Source: Mikania micrantha
Lineage: Eukaryota > Streptophyta > Magnoliopsida > Asterales > Asteraceae
Length of the DNA: 64,000 nucleotides
Assembly (NCBI GenBank): GCA_009363875.1
Contig: CM018696.1
Coordinates: 90,294,215 to 90,358,214, forward strand
Direction of reading: 5' to 3'
Part shown: positions 1-12,511 of the stretch, in pieces
Numbering within the stretch: position 1 is the stretch's first letter
Layout of the letters: each line of letters starts with the position of its first letter
Notes under the pieces: generated by a model
What the model saw: the letters and a program-made list of their open reading frames with translations, nothing else
Told to the model about the DNA's origin: nothing
Database searches by the model: none
Program-made: the position numbers and the translations under genes

Positions 1-1064
1 TTAAAGAAATAAATATTTTGATAGCTGACTTCGTTGGTATCGGATTAGTTTGAGGTAGTTATTAAGAGTGCATGTTATTCATTTTATTTTTAAGAAGCTA
101 AACATAAATTTAAAGTGTTTTGATGCAAAAGGGCTAAAGGCAATACCTCATTTACACTTATAAACAAAACATACTTTTTAAATCTTACAAACTTAAAACA
201 CCTGCCCACGAATTGAAAGGCCTCTGAACCAATGGAATCATATGGTATTAGGTAAGTCGGGCAAATTGGACGTGTTGGGTCAAGTTGGGTAGTGAGTTAG
301 AATGGTATCAGGTCAGAATGGATGCAGGTCAAAATAAGTTTTAAGCAAAATCAATTTAGATCTAAATATGTCATTTTTAATACATTCAGTTTAGTTCAAG
401 TCAAAATAAGATACAACTAAATAAATAGTCTGTTTTCATATTAATAACAATTAATAATTTGAATTCATTCTAGTTACATAGTTTTCAAGTTACACATGTC
501 TCTCATCATTGACTCGTATTATGTTAAGTAGTTATATATCTCAACCCTATCTATATTATAATTATACTCATTTCAACCCAAAATACAATTCTTATTCACC
601 CAAACCAACTTATTTATCTTGTGAGATAAATCAAATGTATCTTTATTCAAGAGAGACGTTCAAAAATATGATATAACAAACATAAAACATCAACATCTAA
701 ACAAAGTCATGAAGAGCAAGGACCTTATACAATAATTTTATCAAGTATTTGAAATTATAATCTAAATACACATGGTTTTGAAGTAAATTTGTCTGCGTAC
801 AAAAATTATAGTTCAAAATTGTATACCGCAAAAGAATAGTAAAGACACCAATGAAAAACTAAGTTTTGAAGTTTTAAAAGGCTTCTTTTGGATACATACT
901 ACAGTGCTTGAAGATTTAGGCATCCAAAGAGACCTAAACAACCATAGATAACTTGTGCTACAAGTAGCTTAACTTCAAAGCATCATACCAATGACTTAAA
1001 TACAAGATAGACATCCGCGAAGACCAACTTAATCTATGTAAAAGTGGCAAGGGGCGGTGTAGCT
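1..1064. other. 3' flank of the thioesterase gene, no gene seen
   Basis: This AT-rich DNA lies downstream of the ACH2-type stop codon. Around 245-345 there is a run of gggtca/ggtcag words, typical of a common dispersed plant repeat. I see no exon or RNA gene. The poly(A) site of the thioesterase must lie in here, but I cannot place it. Confidence 0.5.
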
Positions 1065-4000
1065 TTACAACTTTGACATACCAGTAGCGGGTGTTGTTCG
1101 GGCTTTCCTTATTAAGCCCTCTTGAGTTATAGATGCAACAAGCTAGAAGCAAATATATATAAATTGGGTTATTTGTGAATAAATATATTATACTTTTGAC
1201 TTTTGAAATCAAAATGACAAAATTCCAAAAATAAAGTCAAGGGGTGTTAAAATGTTTTCTAGGAAACCATATAATGGTAATCCAAGTAAAAATATGTTTC
1301 AAGGTTTGACTTTCAATTTATGATAATTTCACCAGTCCCATAGAAATTGCAAGCTGGTATTTGACGTATAATTCAAAGAAATTGTTTATCTGTCAATAAT
1401 TAAAATACAGCATAAAAGTCTCAACAAACTATGCATAACTTACATTAATTAATATTCACTGAGGTTTTGCACGCATATAATCAAGTTTAGATGATAAAAA
1501 GCATATAAGAGATGACATAATCAAATTAAATGTGTATAAGTATTCACCAAAATCTGAATTCTAGAAATATTCTATAACAAGCAAACAAGCATACTTAGTA
1601 AAGTCTTACTAGTCGATATGGAAAAAACAAGCAAACAAACATACCTAGTAAAGTCTCACTATTCGATAGGAAAAAAATTATATAATATGAAAATAGTTAT
1701 TAAAAAACTTGTGAAGATCAACATATTTAGCATTCTGTTCTAATGAGCGAGCAGATAAGTAATGAATCTTTTTGAGAAAGAAATCACACATTTTTGGGGG
1801 ATTGTTGCCTTTTTAGTATCTTTTCCATAAAAACACCCATTATTGAAAAGTGGACTAAAATTGTCTCTTAAAGTTCTTTTATAGACAATATCATCCAAAC
1901 TTTTACACTTGGTGTCGCATGACTGGTCTATCAAACAGATGATATTAAGATGGTTATGTAAAAATGTCTTAAGATGGTCACATGACATACCTCTCCTTTT
2001 CTGTTGAACATTTGCCCACTAACAAATCCACGGCCGTTGTATGCGGTAGGACTAAGTATCTGTAAGACGATAAAGTGATGCTTCATATCAAAAAGTAAAT
2101 AAAGAAGCAATAAAGAAGAGCTATTGATAAAACTTACCACAAACAAAAGCCACTCATCAGCTTTGATAGGGCGGTGAAACCAGATCCTAAAAGAACGGGT
2201 TCAATATATATAAATTAGAATGCCATAACAACAACAACCTTACCCAGTATATTCTCACTTTTCAGTAGGGTCTGGGGGGAAGGATAGATACAAACCATAC
2301 TCCTATCTCAATTGGGATAGAGAGGTTGCTCTGAAAGAGTCCCCAGCTCAAAGTTTTCGTTTGAAGTTGATCATCCCAATGATTTTAACGTTATTTTCAC
2401 AAATAACTAAAATGACGTTAAAATTAGTGCACTTTTACTTTTGCCCCTTAAGGGCCCACACATATAAACATTATATGCGTGCACCGCAAGTGGGGCGTGA
2501 TAAGAATTCCATAACAAACTAAATTGCTGTTTCAAATACTTCAGAAAGAAACCATAGGTGCAGTAGTGGACCATTACTTGGTCCATAATTATCCTAGCCA
2601 ATTTGTGGCACCAAACTCGGCAAAACCTGTTTACCAGAGTTAAATTATGAAAAACACACCAATATACAACTTCCACTGCGTGATGTACAGGCCATTACAG
2701 CTAGGAAGTAGTTTAGTGAACTCCTTGCCAAAAACAGGAAGGTAAGTTTCATGGGATATCCCAAAATTACATTTGATGAAGTTTTCACAAGATGAATAGC
2801 TTTTTGTAAATAATTGTAGTCTTATTCTATCAACTAAATAAAATAGTTCTTGTTAAATAGAAGCTGAATATAACTAAATCATTTCATTCAAAAAGTAGAC
2901 TTTTATTGATATAAAATAATTTTGTAATCAAATTAGAGTATTAGACACATTTACCAATTTATAAACAGTTTAAAGACTTTTGACCTTAAAGTGTTTGGTT
3001 TTGACCTATCATCACAGGTGCTGTGCTTAAAAACCATCAAGGCATAACTACGTAACATATATACTTAGAACGGTATGTTTCAACTTTCAATAGCTAAAGT
3101 ACCAGAATGCTTACGAGTGATCCAAGCTAATAGACGTCGTCTTTAAGCCCTTTGCACGGTGAGGATTCAAACTGACATTTAAAAATATGAGATCTGAAGT
3201 GTATGCTACAACACATCTGCAGAAATAAATCATTTCCAGATACGTTATAAATGCACACATAATCTATATCTGCAAATTACTAAATTAGATTGGATATAAA
3301 ATATAAATGGGAGATTTTGGTGTACAGATTTGAGAGTTACTACACACCTGTGCAAAGCCTCATCATCTGAGAGTTTTCCCTTTGCTCTAAACCAGTACCT
3401 TAAACTGCAATTACAAAATAAAATACATAAACGACAACCAAGAAAGTGTGAGAGTAGATGTGGTAATTAAAGTTTATTTATGCTTCCAAGAAAAAGAATC
3501 AACCTTGCAGGACGTTTATCATAATTGGTTGAATTACTAGGCTCACAGAACCTTATCTCAATAGGCCATGGATTAAACTTCGTTGTGGCAACTTTATTTC
3601 GGTAAGTCCTGTAACATTAAATGTAGTTGTTACAAACCTTATAAGTGGTATTAGATCTACACACAATGATAGATGGCACATTCAATCCATTGACTTATGG
3701 ATGAGTAGATTCAGGTGATGTTTCATCGCTAACAGATCATATGGGTAAAATAGAAAAAATAGCTTGAAAGCAACAGGTGACTCCTCAATAGCCACCCAAA
3801 GTGTACTTAATGCATCAAACATCCTATTCTTTCTATTCAATTATTCAAAGAGTTATATTATTAGTGGAATAATATTATTTCTGTTATAGTACTAAACACA
3901 TTTATGTATTAATAAAAGAAAATTCAAGTGCAAGGGTTCTAGGTACCCACAAAAATTCAATTTGATCTAAAACCCTAAACAAACAAACAAGCATACCCGT

Positions 4001-7000
4001 AAATTCTCACTAATCAGTCAGGGGGGTAGGACAAAGGCACACCTTACCTTTATCCCAATAAAACAAAGAGGCTGCTTCTCTCTATCACCATACTTTTAAC
4101 TATCTATTATTATGATTTGATCTAAAACCCTATTTGGACCAATTTCCTGACCTGCTGCTTTTCCCACGTTTGCACCATAATGTAACATGTACAAAGAAAT
4201 GGAATCCACCTGGGAAGACGAGGATCAGTAAGACGCCTCTCCCGTAAATCTTCCATTGATAAAAGCTGCAAACATCAGGGTTAAAGAAAATAAAAATTTT
4301 GACTAGAACCAGTCAACAAGTTTGTAGCAATGTAATTCTGGTACCAATTCTGGATCAGGGACAGCTGGCATTGACGGTAACTGGTGATCAAAGCCTAGTT
4401 CTTCCTTCTGTATAATATCAATCCATGCTTGATTAATATAACTGGAGAAATAATAATATGTGCTTATGCAACTAGCATTTTGCATTGCAAAAAAGAAAAA
4501 AATGAAACTAAGATTGTCGTCCTGAACTGTTTGACGTAGACATAATTAAAAAGTCTAACAAGAAAGGAAGCATAGAACTGTGGACCCTTAAATAAAAATG
4601 TATACTTATTACAAAATCATATAAACATGCATACATGGCTAGAGATGAACCTCCAATTAAAAAATCTTTTCAAATAAATAAAATGTTGTGTTTAGTCACA
4701 GGTCACTTCTTCCACTCTTAGATTATCTATTTAACTTCTCAGTAACATTTACCATGATTCTTGTGAAATGTGAATGCACCAATCACCATTAGACACCCAC
4801 TTAAAATAAAAAAAAAGGGAATTATCACAGATGTTTCTAACTTTGTCTGGAATGGTAATAAGGTACCTGAAGTGCCCCATTTGCGGTGCATACATATAAT
4901 GTATATATGTGTGGACCCTCAAGAGGCCAAAATAAAAGTTCACTGATTTTAACGTTATTTTACTTATTTTGTGAAAATAAAGTTAAAAGTATTGGGATTA
5001 ATTAACTTTAAACGATAACTTTGAGCCGGGGACTCCTTCGGAGCAGCCTCTCTATCCCAAATGGGATAGGGGTAAGGTTTGTGTCCATCCTTTCGCCCCA
5101 GACCCTACTGATAAGTGGGAATCTACTGGGTAAGTTTGTTTGTTTGTTTTGTTTACCTGAAATGATGCAATCATTGTGAATACCACCTTTCCCTTTTGTA
5201 TTGCATCTATCCTTCGGGTAGCAAAACTATTACCATCACGTACACGATGAACATGATATATAATTGGAACTGCAAGCATATACATATATCATATTAAAGC
5301 CTTCAATTTGTTGGATATTCATCAAAAATTATATGTGGGCACTCTACTGCTACGAAATCAAATTTTGATGAAATAAAAAGGTGCCATATTTAAGTAGAGG
5401 GTGTGTATAATAAAAACCATATTTAAGTAGAAAATTATGAAAACTGCATAAACAATTTCGTGGCAAGATGTAATGGGAAATTCAGAGAGAGAGAGAGAGA
5501 GAGAATGAAGTATGTGGTTACATAACCACATTATGTGTCACAGTTAAAGGTACGTGTTTATGTGGTTCTCGTGGTTTTCTACTTAAAACTAGTTTTGTAT
5601 TGAACCCCCCTCTCCCTCTCCCTTTCCCTCTCTGTGTATACAATGGTTACACAATATACAGCATCCATGATAACAGTCTTTAAAGCTAAGAGTGTTGCTC
5701 ATTATCCAAAAGGTTGAAGAACAAGAATTACTTTCAAGATCCCCAATCAAAAGAAAGTAAGCATGTAAGCTATGAACTATCTTGAGTGAGTCAACAGTTT
5801 TTGATGCTGCAGCCAATGCCTGCGTATGTAAGTTGTAAATTGTAATGCACTTATATTATTTAATATTCTTTAGCTAAATGACTAGAAGCAATAAAAAAAT
5901 GATAAATAGCAAACAAGTGATTAAGATCTATAAAATATTGGTCTGCAGATAACTATTAGATAATCTAATTACTGGTAGAAATCAGATGCATTTTTTCTTA
6001 TATGTCACATTTGAAAATCAAATTCTTCTTCTGACTGTACAATGATTAGGCAATATTTTATATGATTGTCAATTGGGATTTACAAATAAGTAAGACTACC
6101 ATTTTCATAAGTGTACCTATCTGTTATAAGTTTGACATTTCATTAAAGAATGAAAACAATATGTAAACTACTGATAAATAATCTAAAATACCTGTCCAAT
6201 GAACTGTCCTCCAAACACTTTGCCAAATTGTGGAGCTTCAGGCAACGTGATGCCTTTAAATATGTTGACCTTTGTAGAAATCAGGATAAATATAAGTTAT
6301 TTTGTTTAATGAACATATAACAGGGAGAAGCTATTCATTGAACATGATAATGCTAAAAAGCCTAAAATCATAACAAAATCAGTAATATTCCACATTTAGC
6401 ATACATACTTCTATAGGCTCAAGATGCAATATGCTCTCGACAAGTGGGCATGTTTCAACAGTTTGTTCAGCACTCCATATTGATTTTGACTGCAACAAAT
6501 TGCATTGCTCATTGGAAGCAGTAAGCAGGTCAGCTGTCACAACATCGGATATCAGAATCCTTGAGCAGATAATTCATTGGATACCATCTAAAGACACATT
6601 TCATGACAAATAGTGGCGAAAAGAGGCGGGTCTATTAGAAAGGTTACTGGTTGTTAACCACTTAACCCATAACATAATTTGTCCAAATTGTTAAAAAAAA
6701 GTTATTAAATAAAGCGTGTTAAACAAGATTACAAAATTATACTACTACTTCATTGAAATCTAAATGTACAAAACGAAAAGGAGGTTTTATTTTATGCATA
6801 TAAAAATACACTTTAGGAGAATTTTGACCATTTGACTCATTTCCTTTTCAACCGTCTCTTTTTGACTTGTTCACAATAAAGCAACCCATTCAAATGTGTA
6901 ACAGGGTCAAAATTGTGACCTCTACTCCAGACTGTCATTTAAGGAAAACTTAAACATATAAGGGACGGAAATTATCCACAACGAGAAATTTTTAAAGAGA

Positions 7001-8193
7001 AAAACAATATTATGCAAGCACCTTAGTGAGAGCAATAATATCTGCTTGCTGCAAAGAAGCTGTCACACCTGAATACATTTGAGAAAATATTTAAGTACTC
7101 TTAAGGCTTCAAGGTTGTGTATCTACATTACAAAAACATTCGTAAGATCCCATTAGCATGAAGCATCTGAAACACTATGTATAACTTTTGCAGGCATATG
7201 TACATGAAACTTAAAAGCAAAATATCATTGATCTATATGCCAACAGTGTAACAGGTTATCATGGAAGATTTACATTAAAATAGGATTTAACCAAACTATT
7301 GATGTTTATAATAACTGTGATGAGAAAAAAGAAACATTTTATTATTATAAGCAATAACATGATCATGAAATGTGAAGCTTTAACCATTGCCAAAGTAGTC
7401 ATAACGCTTAAGTTGGAACTCTGGCCTATTGTGCTCATCTGCATGAATATATCCAGATACCTCTGCCTGCAGAATTCGGTTAATCATACCATAAAAATCT
7501 AAAATCAGATATGCATTTAAATTATAAAATAACAAATCACAAGTTTCACAAGAGCAAGGTTACCTCGCCTTCCCATATGAAGTAAATTCCATTTCCAGCC
7601 TCTCCCTCTCGAACAACATACTCTTGGGGATCTTAAAAAGAGGGAATTAAAACATTTAAGAAATATTTATTTGTATATTGTTATACATGTCCGAAATTAA
7701 GAACGCAATCAGGATCATCATCTTGAAGATAATATAGTATTTTAGATTAAACATGGCTAATTTGATTAATCTAAATTTCACAGTTACATTGAAAGAAAAT
7801 CCTGAATATTAACATTCTCTGATTCAGTGATCATCAGAACATCAAATTAACCAACACGATGTCAGTCAAAACATGACCATAGTCTTCAAATTTAATGCTA
7901 CTGTTCTGGTAAATTATTGAACATCTAACCATCAAATTCCTATACAAAACTCATTAGCATAAATAAAACTTAATACCATAATGTTTAACAATAACAACTT
8001 GTGCAATTCTCCGGAGAGACGAACTAGGAAGCCGCTGCAGCAACGGCACGCAACCCAAAAACTCGATCACTGTTCATCAAATTTCATCGTATACACGAAC
8101 AGAATCAACACAATAATTCATATTACATTTAAATTGCAAGAAATTAGGGTTTCGATGTTGCGTGGAATCGTTACCTGCTTCCGAGTTTAACAT
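1065..8193 (-). CDS. ACH2: Peroxisomal acyl-CoA thioesterase with cyclic-nucleotide-binding-like domain (17 exons, one frameshift)
   Basis: It should hydrolyse fatty acyl-CoA to free acid and CoA in peroxisomes. Exons: 8193-8175, 8069-7977, 7631-7564, 7466-7385, 7068-7022, 6533-6409, 6269-6192, 5819-5732, 5269-5157, 4407-4345, 4265-4210, 3608-3504, 3404-3348, 3216-3115, 2186-2138, 2059-1991, 1142-1065. All use GT/AG and the phases agree. The sum is 1292 nt, one base short of 431 codons, so about 430 residues, close to the Arabidopsis protein as I remember it. Exons 1-6 give the CNB-like domain (EYVVREGEAGNGIYF). Exons 7-17 give a TesB-type double hot-dog; the likely catalytic Asp lies in SLDHS, Ser/Thr in SPTA and Gln in ITQEG. 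The last three residues are SKL, a PTS1 signal. Exon 6 reads CTTCCAATGAG where the family frame needs one more A, near 6512; this is an assembly error or a null allele. The first ATG in frame with exon 2 was taken as start. Confidence 0.9.
1575..1680 (-). repeat. Two partial tail copies of the TTG-tailed SINE
   Basis: Two adjacent 45-50 bp stretches share the pattern aacaagcatac-tagtaaagtct-cact, which resembles the reverse complement of the 3' tail of the SINE family seen complete at 34322-34596. They lie in the last intron of the thioesterase gene and are strongly diverged. Confidence 0.45.
2231..2502 (-). mobile_element. SINE with Au-like 3' half, (TTG)n tail, nearly complete
   Basis: On the minus strand the order is a cgccccacttgcggtgcac head, paired taacgt words, a block like the Au SINE of plants (agcaacctctctatcccaat, then agaccctactgaaaagt) and a (TTG)n tail. 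The flanks agaatgccataaca (2217-2230) and agaattccataaca (2503-2516) differ at one base and look like a target-site duplication. It lies in intron 14 of the thioesterase gene, in the same orientation as the gene. Confidence 0.75.
3975..4090 (-). mobile_element. SINE fragment (3' half, same family)
   Basis: The reverse complement carries the loading region agcctctttgtttta, the gtaaggtgtgcctttgtcc block and the gggtatgcttgtttgtttg tail of the TTG-tailed SINE. It is diverged, its 5' head is missing, and it sits in intron 11 of the thioesterase gene. Confidence 0.55.
4872..5153 (+). mobile_element. SINE inserted at an exon-intron junction
   Basis: This is a complete plus-strand copy: head gtgccccatttgcggtgc, paired taacgt words, ccggggactccttcggagc, gaccctactgataagtgg and a (TTTG)n tail. 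The 8-bp flank tacctgaa occurs at 4864-4871 and at 5154-5161. The right copy spans the 3' end of thioesterase exon 9 and its splice donor, so the target-site duplication doubled that splice site. The SINE is antisense to the gene. Confidence 0.8.
5480..5506. repeat. (GA)n microsatellite
   Basis: A perfect run of ag dinucleotides lies in an intron of the thioesterase gene. It is followed at 5605-5632 by a C/T-rich tract. Confidence 0.9.
6600..6975. repeat. Dispersed repeat in thioesterase intron 5
   Basis: This intron segment carries tgggtta/gacccatt-like words such as tttgactcatttccttttc and aacccattcaaatgtg. It resembles non-autonomous hAT-type debris that is common in plant introns. I could not define ends or a target duplication. 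Confidence 0.35.
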
Positions 8194-8309
8194 GTTGAAC
8201 GTTCACCACAACTTTGCAGTGATCTGGGGACCAACCTATTTTTAGGAATTTTTTTCGTCCGAGTGCGGGAAAGATGATCAAGAAAGAGATCCAATCGGAC
8301 GCGACCGTA

Positions 8310-8362
8310 TATATTCACCAAATATTTTTTTTTTTTTGAACGGCTTATATTCACCAAATATT
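8310..8362 (-). mobile_element. Minimal retroposon insert with 17-bp target duplication
   Basis: The 17-mer tatattcaccaaatatt occurs at 8310-8326 and again at 8346-8362. Between the copies are only 19 bases, which on the minus strand read AGCCGTTC followed by 11 A. This is what a nearly completely 5'-truncated LINE or SINE insertion leaves. It lies 117 bp upstream of the thioesterase start codon, in its leader or promoter region. Confidence 0.75.
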
Positions 8363-8429
8363 GAATCACGTTTATTTTTGGGACATTACATAACGGCCGA
8401 CGGCGTACGCTCCGACCATGAAATTTCAT

Positions 8430-9660
8430 AATTAACCTTATGATATTTATAAAATAAACTTTTTGATTTCAAATGTTTTAACTTAACGTTCTATATTATA
8501 TATAATAATAATGAATATCTCTTTAATCTATTAAATTTTTGCCAACTTGTTATTTTTTTATTAATTTGTTTTTTACAATAACTTTTTAAACTTCTTAAAA
8601 AATAAATTTGTGATTGTGTTTGAACCTTTTGGCCATCCGGATATAAATTTTGTTAAATAAGAACATGTATATAAAACAAGTTATATTTTTTTGTGTTGTA
8701 TGTTATATATCTAATTAGTATTGTGAAAAATAATATTGTTACCGATTAAAGAGTGATTTTGTTGTTATATAAGTATCTTGTATTTATGTATCGGTCTCCA
8801 TAACAGAGTCATCGCAACTTTTATGTTTCTTTTATGTCTTTAGTCATTTTAATGTCGATGACGCAACGCATATAACGAAGTTCGTAAAGGAGCCGCATAA
8901 TGACTAATAGTCATAAAATGAGTCATATAAAATCAGATCGAATTGGTTAAAGATATTAAAACGTAGACAAAAAAAATATTATGGTTGCACATTGTGGTTT
9001 AAAAAACATAAAACGATAATTTAACATGAAAATCACAATAAAGTAAAAAAAGACACATTATATGATGTGATGTATTTGCAAACTTTATTACGCATGTTGT
9101 GTTTGTGACATTAATGTGGCTAATTCATACCTATTATCTACTACTCTCTATAAGGCTACTCCTCACGGGGCGGGAAACCTTATGTGCAAAGGTCATGCAA
9201 GGGAGTAGTTCATCGGAAACCATTCCTCTCAAATATACTTAGATAGAAAGTGTTACACAATGTTTAGACATTATCCATCTCGTTCTTTTAATGTAATATG
9301 TTACAAAATTGATATAACTCGTTTAAAAATTAACGAATAGAAGTTATAGACGCAATATCAAATTACATAATCCAACAAAAAAAATTAAAAACACACCGAC
9401 TCAATATAAATCAAGAAAAAAGATATACATACTATATGGATAAACTATAAGCTTTATAAATCTAAAGTAATTAAAGTACTATTTTATAAATGTGATAAAC
9501 TAGTTCTGAAAATTTTAGTACCTAACACACACTAGGATATCTGTTATGGCAAAACTGCCAACACTTCTAATCGAGAATAATTGTTGCAACCTTTGTTATT
9601 TTAATGCAAAATCCAAAAATATAAATAAAACCATATTGGAAGACATGTCACACGCAACTG
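8430..9660. other. Intergenic, no gene seen
   Basis: AT-rich spacer upstream of the thioesterase gene. A less AT-rich patch at about 9150-9235 (ctcctcacggggcgggaaac) looks like a fragment of an old dispersed repeat. No exon, RNA gene or clean transposon end was recognised. Confidence 0.4.
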
Positions 9661-10307
9661 AGGGGGGTTTGGTTGGATTTGAATAGGTCTGAATCCGAAT
9701 GGTTCATATTCAGAACGTTTGTTTGGTGGGAAAAAACACATCTGAATGAGGTATAAGGTCTGAATGAAAAGGAAACCCTCTCGATCGGCCGCCCCATCTC
9801 AATAGCCCCTATGAAAACCGCGGATCTTAGCCGCTCTCCAAATTTCGAAGGTCAACGGGGACGATTCGAAGGTCAACAAGATGATTCGAAGGTCGACGGG
9901 GACGATTCGACGGATTGAAGGAACGATTCGAAGGACGACGGGACAATTCGAAGGTCGACGGGGACGTGTTTGCGCGACGGGGTGGCGACGGGTGGGGCTG
10001 GGCAGCTTTAGGGTTTTGGAGCTGACGATGGAGGCTGAATCGAGGTCGACGGTGGTGATGACAGTGGATGGCGATGACGAGATGCTGGGTGGATGGTGAT
10101 GACGAAGGAGAGAGGGGCTGCGAGGAGCTGTGGGCGGAGACGGGATGCGACGGGTGGTGGGCTGGGAAACCTCAATGCCTAGGGTTTTTAAGGGAAAAAA
10201 AATCAATTCAGATATGCAACTAAACAGTTAACCGTTCAGACCCTTTTAACTATTCAGACATCTTAACAATTAAGCACTTAATAATTCAGATCCAACCAAA
10301 CGGCCCT
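9661..10307. mobile_element. Non-autonomous TIR DNA transposon with GC-rich interior
   Basis: The left end aggggggtttggttggattt and the reverse complement of the right end agggccgtttggttggatct form a terminal inverted repeat with three mismatches in 20. Both subterminal regions carry repeats of TTCAGA/TCTGAA, at least three per side, like transposase-binding sites. The interior (9790-10170) is far more GC-rich than its surroundings and contains about seven imperfect units of the type cgattcgaaggtcgacgggg. Overlapping open frames on both strands here are by-products of these repeats. No target duplication could be defined. hAT or MULE affinity remains open. Confidence 0.7.
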
Positions 10308-11074
10308 TATACACCCTTGAAAAATTTAAAATAACATAGTTAGAAATATGGATTAGGTGCAACCTTGAAACTAGACCTTCGGCAATAGCTCGATCCTAGC
10401 TAACAAAATACAAATAAAAAAAAAACATATTGTGAAGATTGTCACTTAGTCTTAAAACCTGAACATGTACTTTGATATAAAAAGTTGTATTCGGTCATAA
10501 AAGCAATTTGTCACTAATATGTAAGAAAAACACACATCTTTATAAAAGTGAGCATTAAAAGGACCTATTATAAACATAAACATAAAGATAAATACACGAC
10601 AATAAAACAAAAAAGAAAAACTAAATTAAAATATTAAAAAAGTTGTAAGAATTTTTGTTGTGCATAAACTAAACTATCCAAACTTTTTTAGGCTAAAATA
10701 AAAGAAAAATAAAACAAAACTTAAATATTTATGACAAAAATTAAACTTTTATGACAAAAATAAAAAGACACAAAAAAAATTTGTAAGAAAATTTTTCAAA
10801 GCTAAAATAATCAAAAGTTAAATCAATCAATCTTCTTTTTAGCAAAATGAAAAAGAAAAAAAATCTTGTATATAAAATTGACATGCTCAAACTTTTTAAT
10901 CAAAATTTTACCATTCATACTTGTATGTCAAAAATGTAAAAAAAAAAACAAAGATTTTTATTTAAAATTGATATACTTAAACTTTTGGGAAAAAATGATA
11001 ACTTATTATTAAAAAAATCATTGTCGAAATAAAAGAATCAGTACTTGTTCATGTTTTTAACATATATAATAACA
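10308..11074. other. AT-rich spacer, no gene seen
   Basis: Long A-rich stretches such as aaaagaaaaactaaattaaaa, without recognisable coding or structural signal. Probably decayed repeat DNA. Confidence 0.4.
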
Positions 11075-11723
11075 CTAGATTAGCATCCCGTGTATTACAC
11101 AGGTTGAATAAAAATTAATAAGTATTCAATAATACAAATTTAAAAATTGTAAATGATTTTTTGTTTTAATATATGTATAACATTACACAGAAAATAAAAT
11201 AATAATACTTTATTTTAAAATTCCTTTTCAAAGTTTGTTTCTAAACGTTTCATTTTAAAAAAGTTGTTTTTAAAAAGTGTCATTTTTTACAAAATAATAA
11301 TGCCATCTTTTATTATTAAACAAATTGATAAAGAAAATAATAAATAGTTAATAATAATGACTTATAAATTATAAAAAGATATCATCAGTTATAAATTTTT
11401 GGAAGGTTTTCTTATTTTATAATAATTTCATTTTTTAAAAGTGTGTTTTTAATATTAAAATATTTTTATTATATTAAGAATTCCTTTTTAATTATAAAAG
11501 GTACGTATAATATAATTCGTATTTAATATTATTATGTAATATTTTTTGTTAATATCAAGAATTTTTTTAATTGAAAAAAGTATAAAGAATATATAAATAC
11601 TATTTAATAAATTTATGTCTTTATGAGGAGAGAGAAACGGGAAATGTAGTGTGATGATAACCTAGATTTATGACAACCTAGATTTATGACAAGCTTTCCC
11701 TAATTGTTTTGATTTATTAAGTA
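11075..11723 (-). mobile_element. Non-autonomous Helitron (degenerate)
   Basis: The plus strand begins with ctagattagcatcccgtgtattacacagg. Read on the minus strand this is a Helitron 3' end: a short hairpin of the form CTGTGTAATACACGG, about ten bases, then CTAG, followed outside by T. The element runs to about 11723, where the next copy begins. There is no coding content. Confidence 0.6.
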
Positions 11724-12181
11724 CTATGTTAGTATCTCGTGTATTACAAATGTTAAATACAAAAAAAAAATATAGTCATTAATGAAAATCTTTATAATAT
11801 AAGTCAATTTTTTAAAATAAAATATGATTAAAAATTTTGAGAAACTTAATACTTTAAATAATAAAATAATAATATTATTTTTTTCAATGTTAGTTTTTCA
11901 AAGTTTGTTTTCCAAAAATTTTATTTTAGAAAACCGTTTTCAATATTTATTATTTTATAATAATTTTTCTTTTGAAAAAAAGTATTTTTTATATTAATAT
12001 ATTTTTGATGTCGTAAAAAATATTTTCAATTTAAAAATGTATAAATGCTTATTCAATAATTAATATTATTATTTAATCTATGATGCATTAAATAAGAGAG
12101 AAAAGCGGGAAAATTATTGTGAGAATAGCTTAGATAAATGACATGTGTCCTCTTTTATTTTGATTTATTATATATAATAGA
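11724..12181 (-). mobile_element. Non-autonomous Helitron, adjacent copy
   Basis: The 3' end at 11724 (ctatgttagtatctcgtg) is degenerate. The 5' end is good: on the minus strand from 12181 it reads TCTATTATATATAATAAATC and continues to a block like ACACATGTCATTTATCTAAGC, which other copies in the window share. Confidence 0.6.
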
Positions 12182-12511
12182 TTGTTAATTAACTAGAACC
12201 ATTTTTATCAGATGTTGAGAATATGAGATTGATTTTTTTTTTTTACTATTCAATAAAATCTAAGGTTTTAAAATGAAGAATTCACAAACATGGAAACGAG
12301 TATCCACACTCTTCGAATATTTGATTGTTAATAGTTTTTGTAAATCCAACATATGCCACCTTCCACGTGACACAACATTAAATGTCGTATAGTCACGTTT
12401 TCTTCTTCAAGACCCCACCTCCCTCACCACGTTGTCGTTATTTATTTCACTTGTTATTTATAGTCAGACGAATTTTCTGGATGACAAGAAACCAACATAA
12501 TATAATATAAA

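Noticed and set aside
9799..10206. 135-codon Pro/Ser/Arg-rich minus-strand frame
   Set aside because: It lies wholly in the GC-rich tandem interior of a TIR element, and an equally open frame exists on the other strand.
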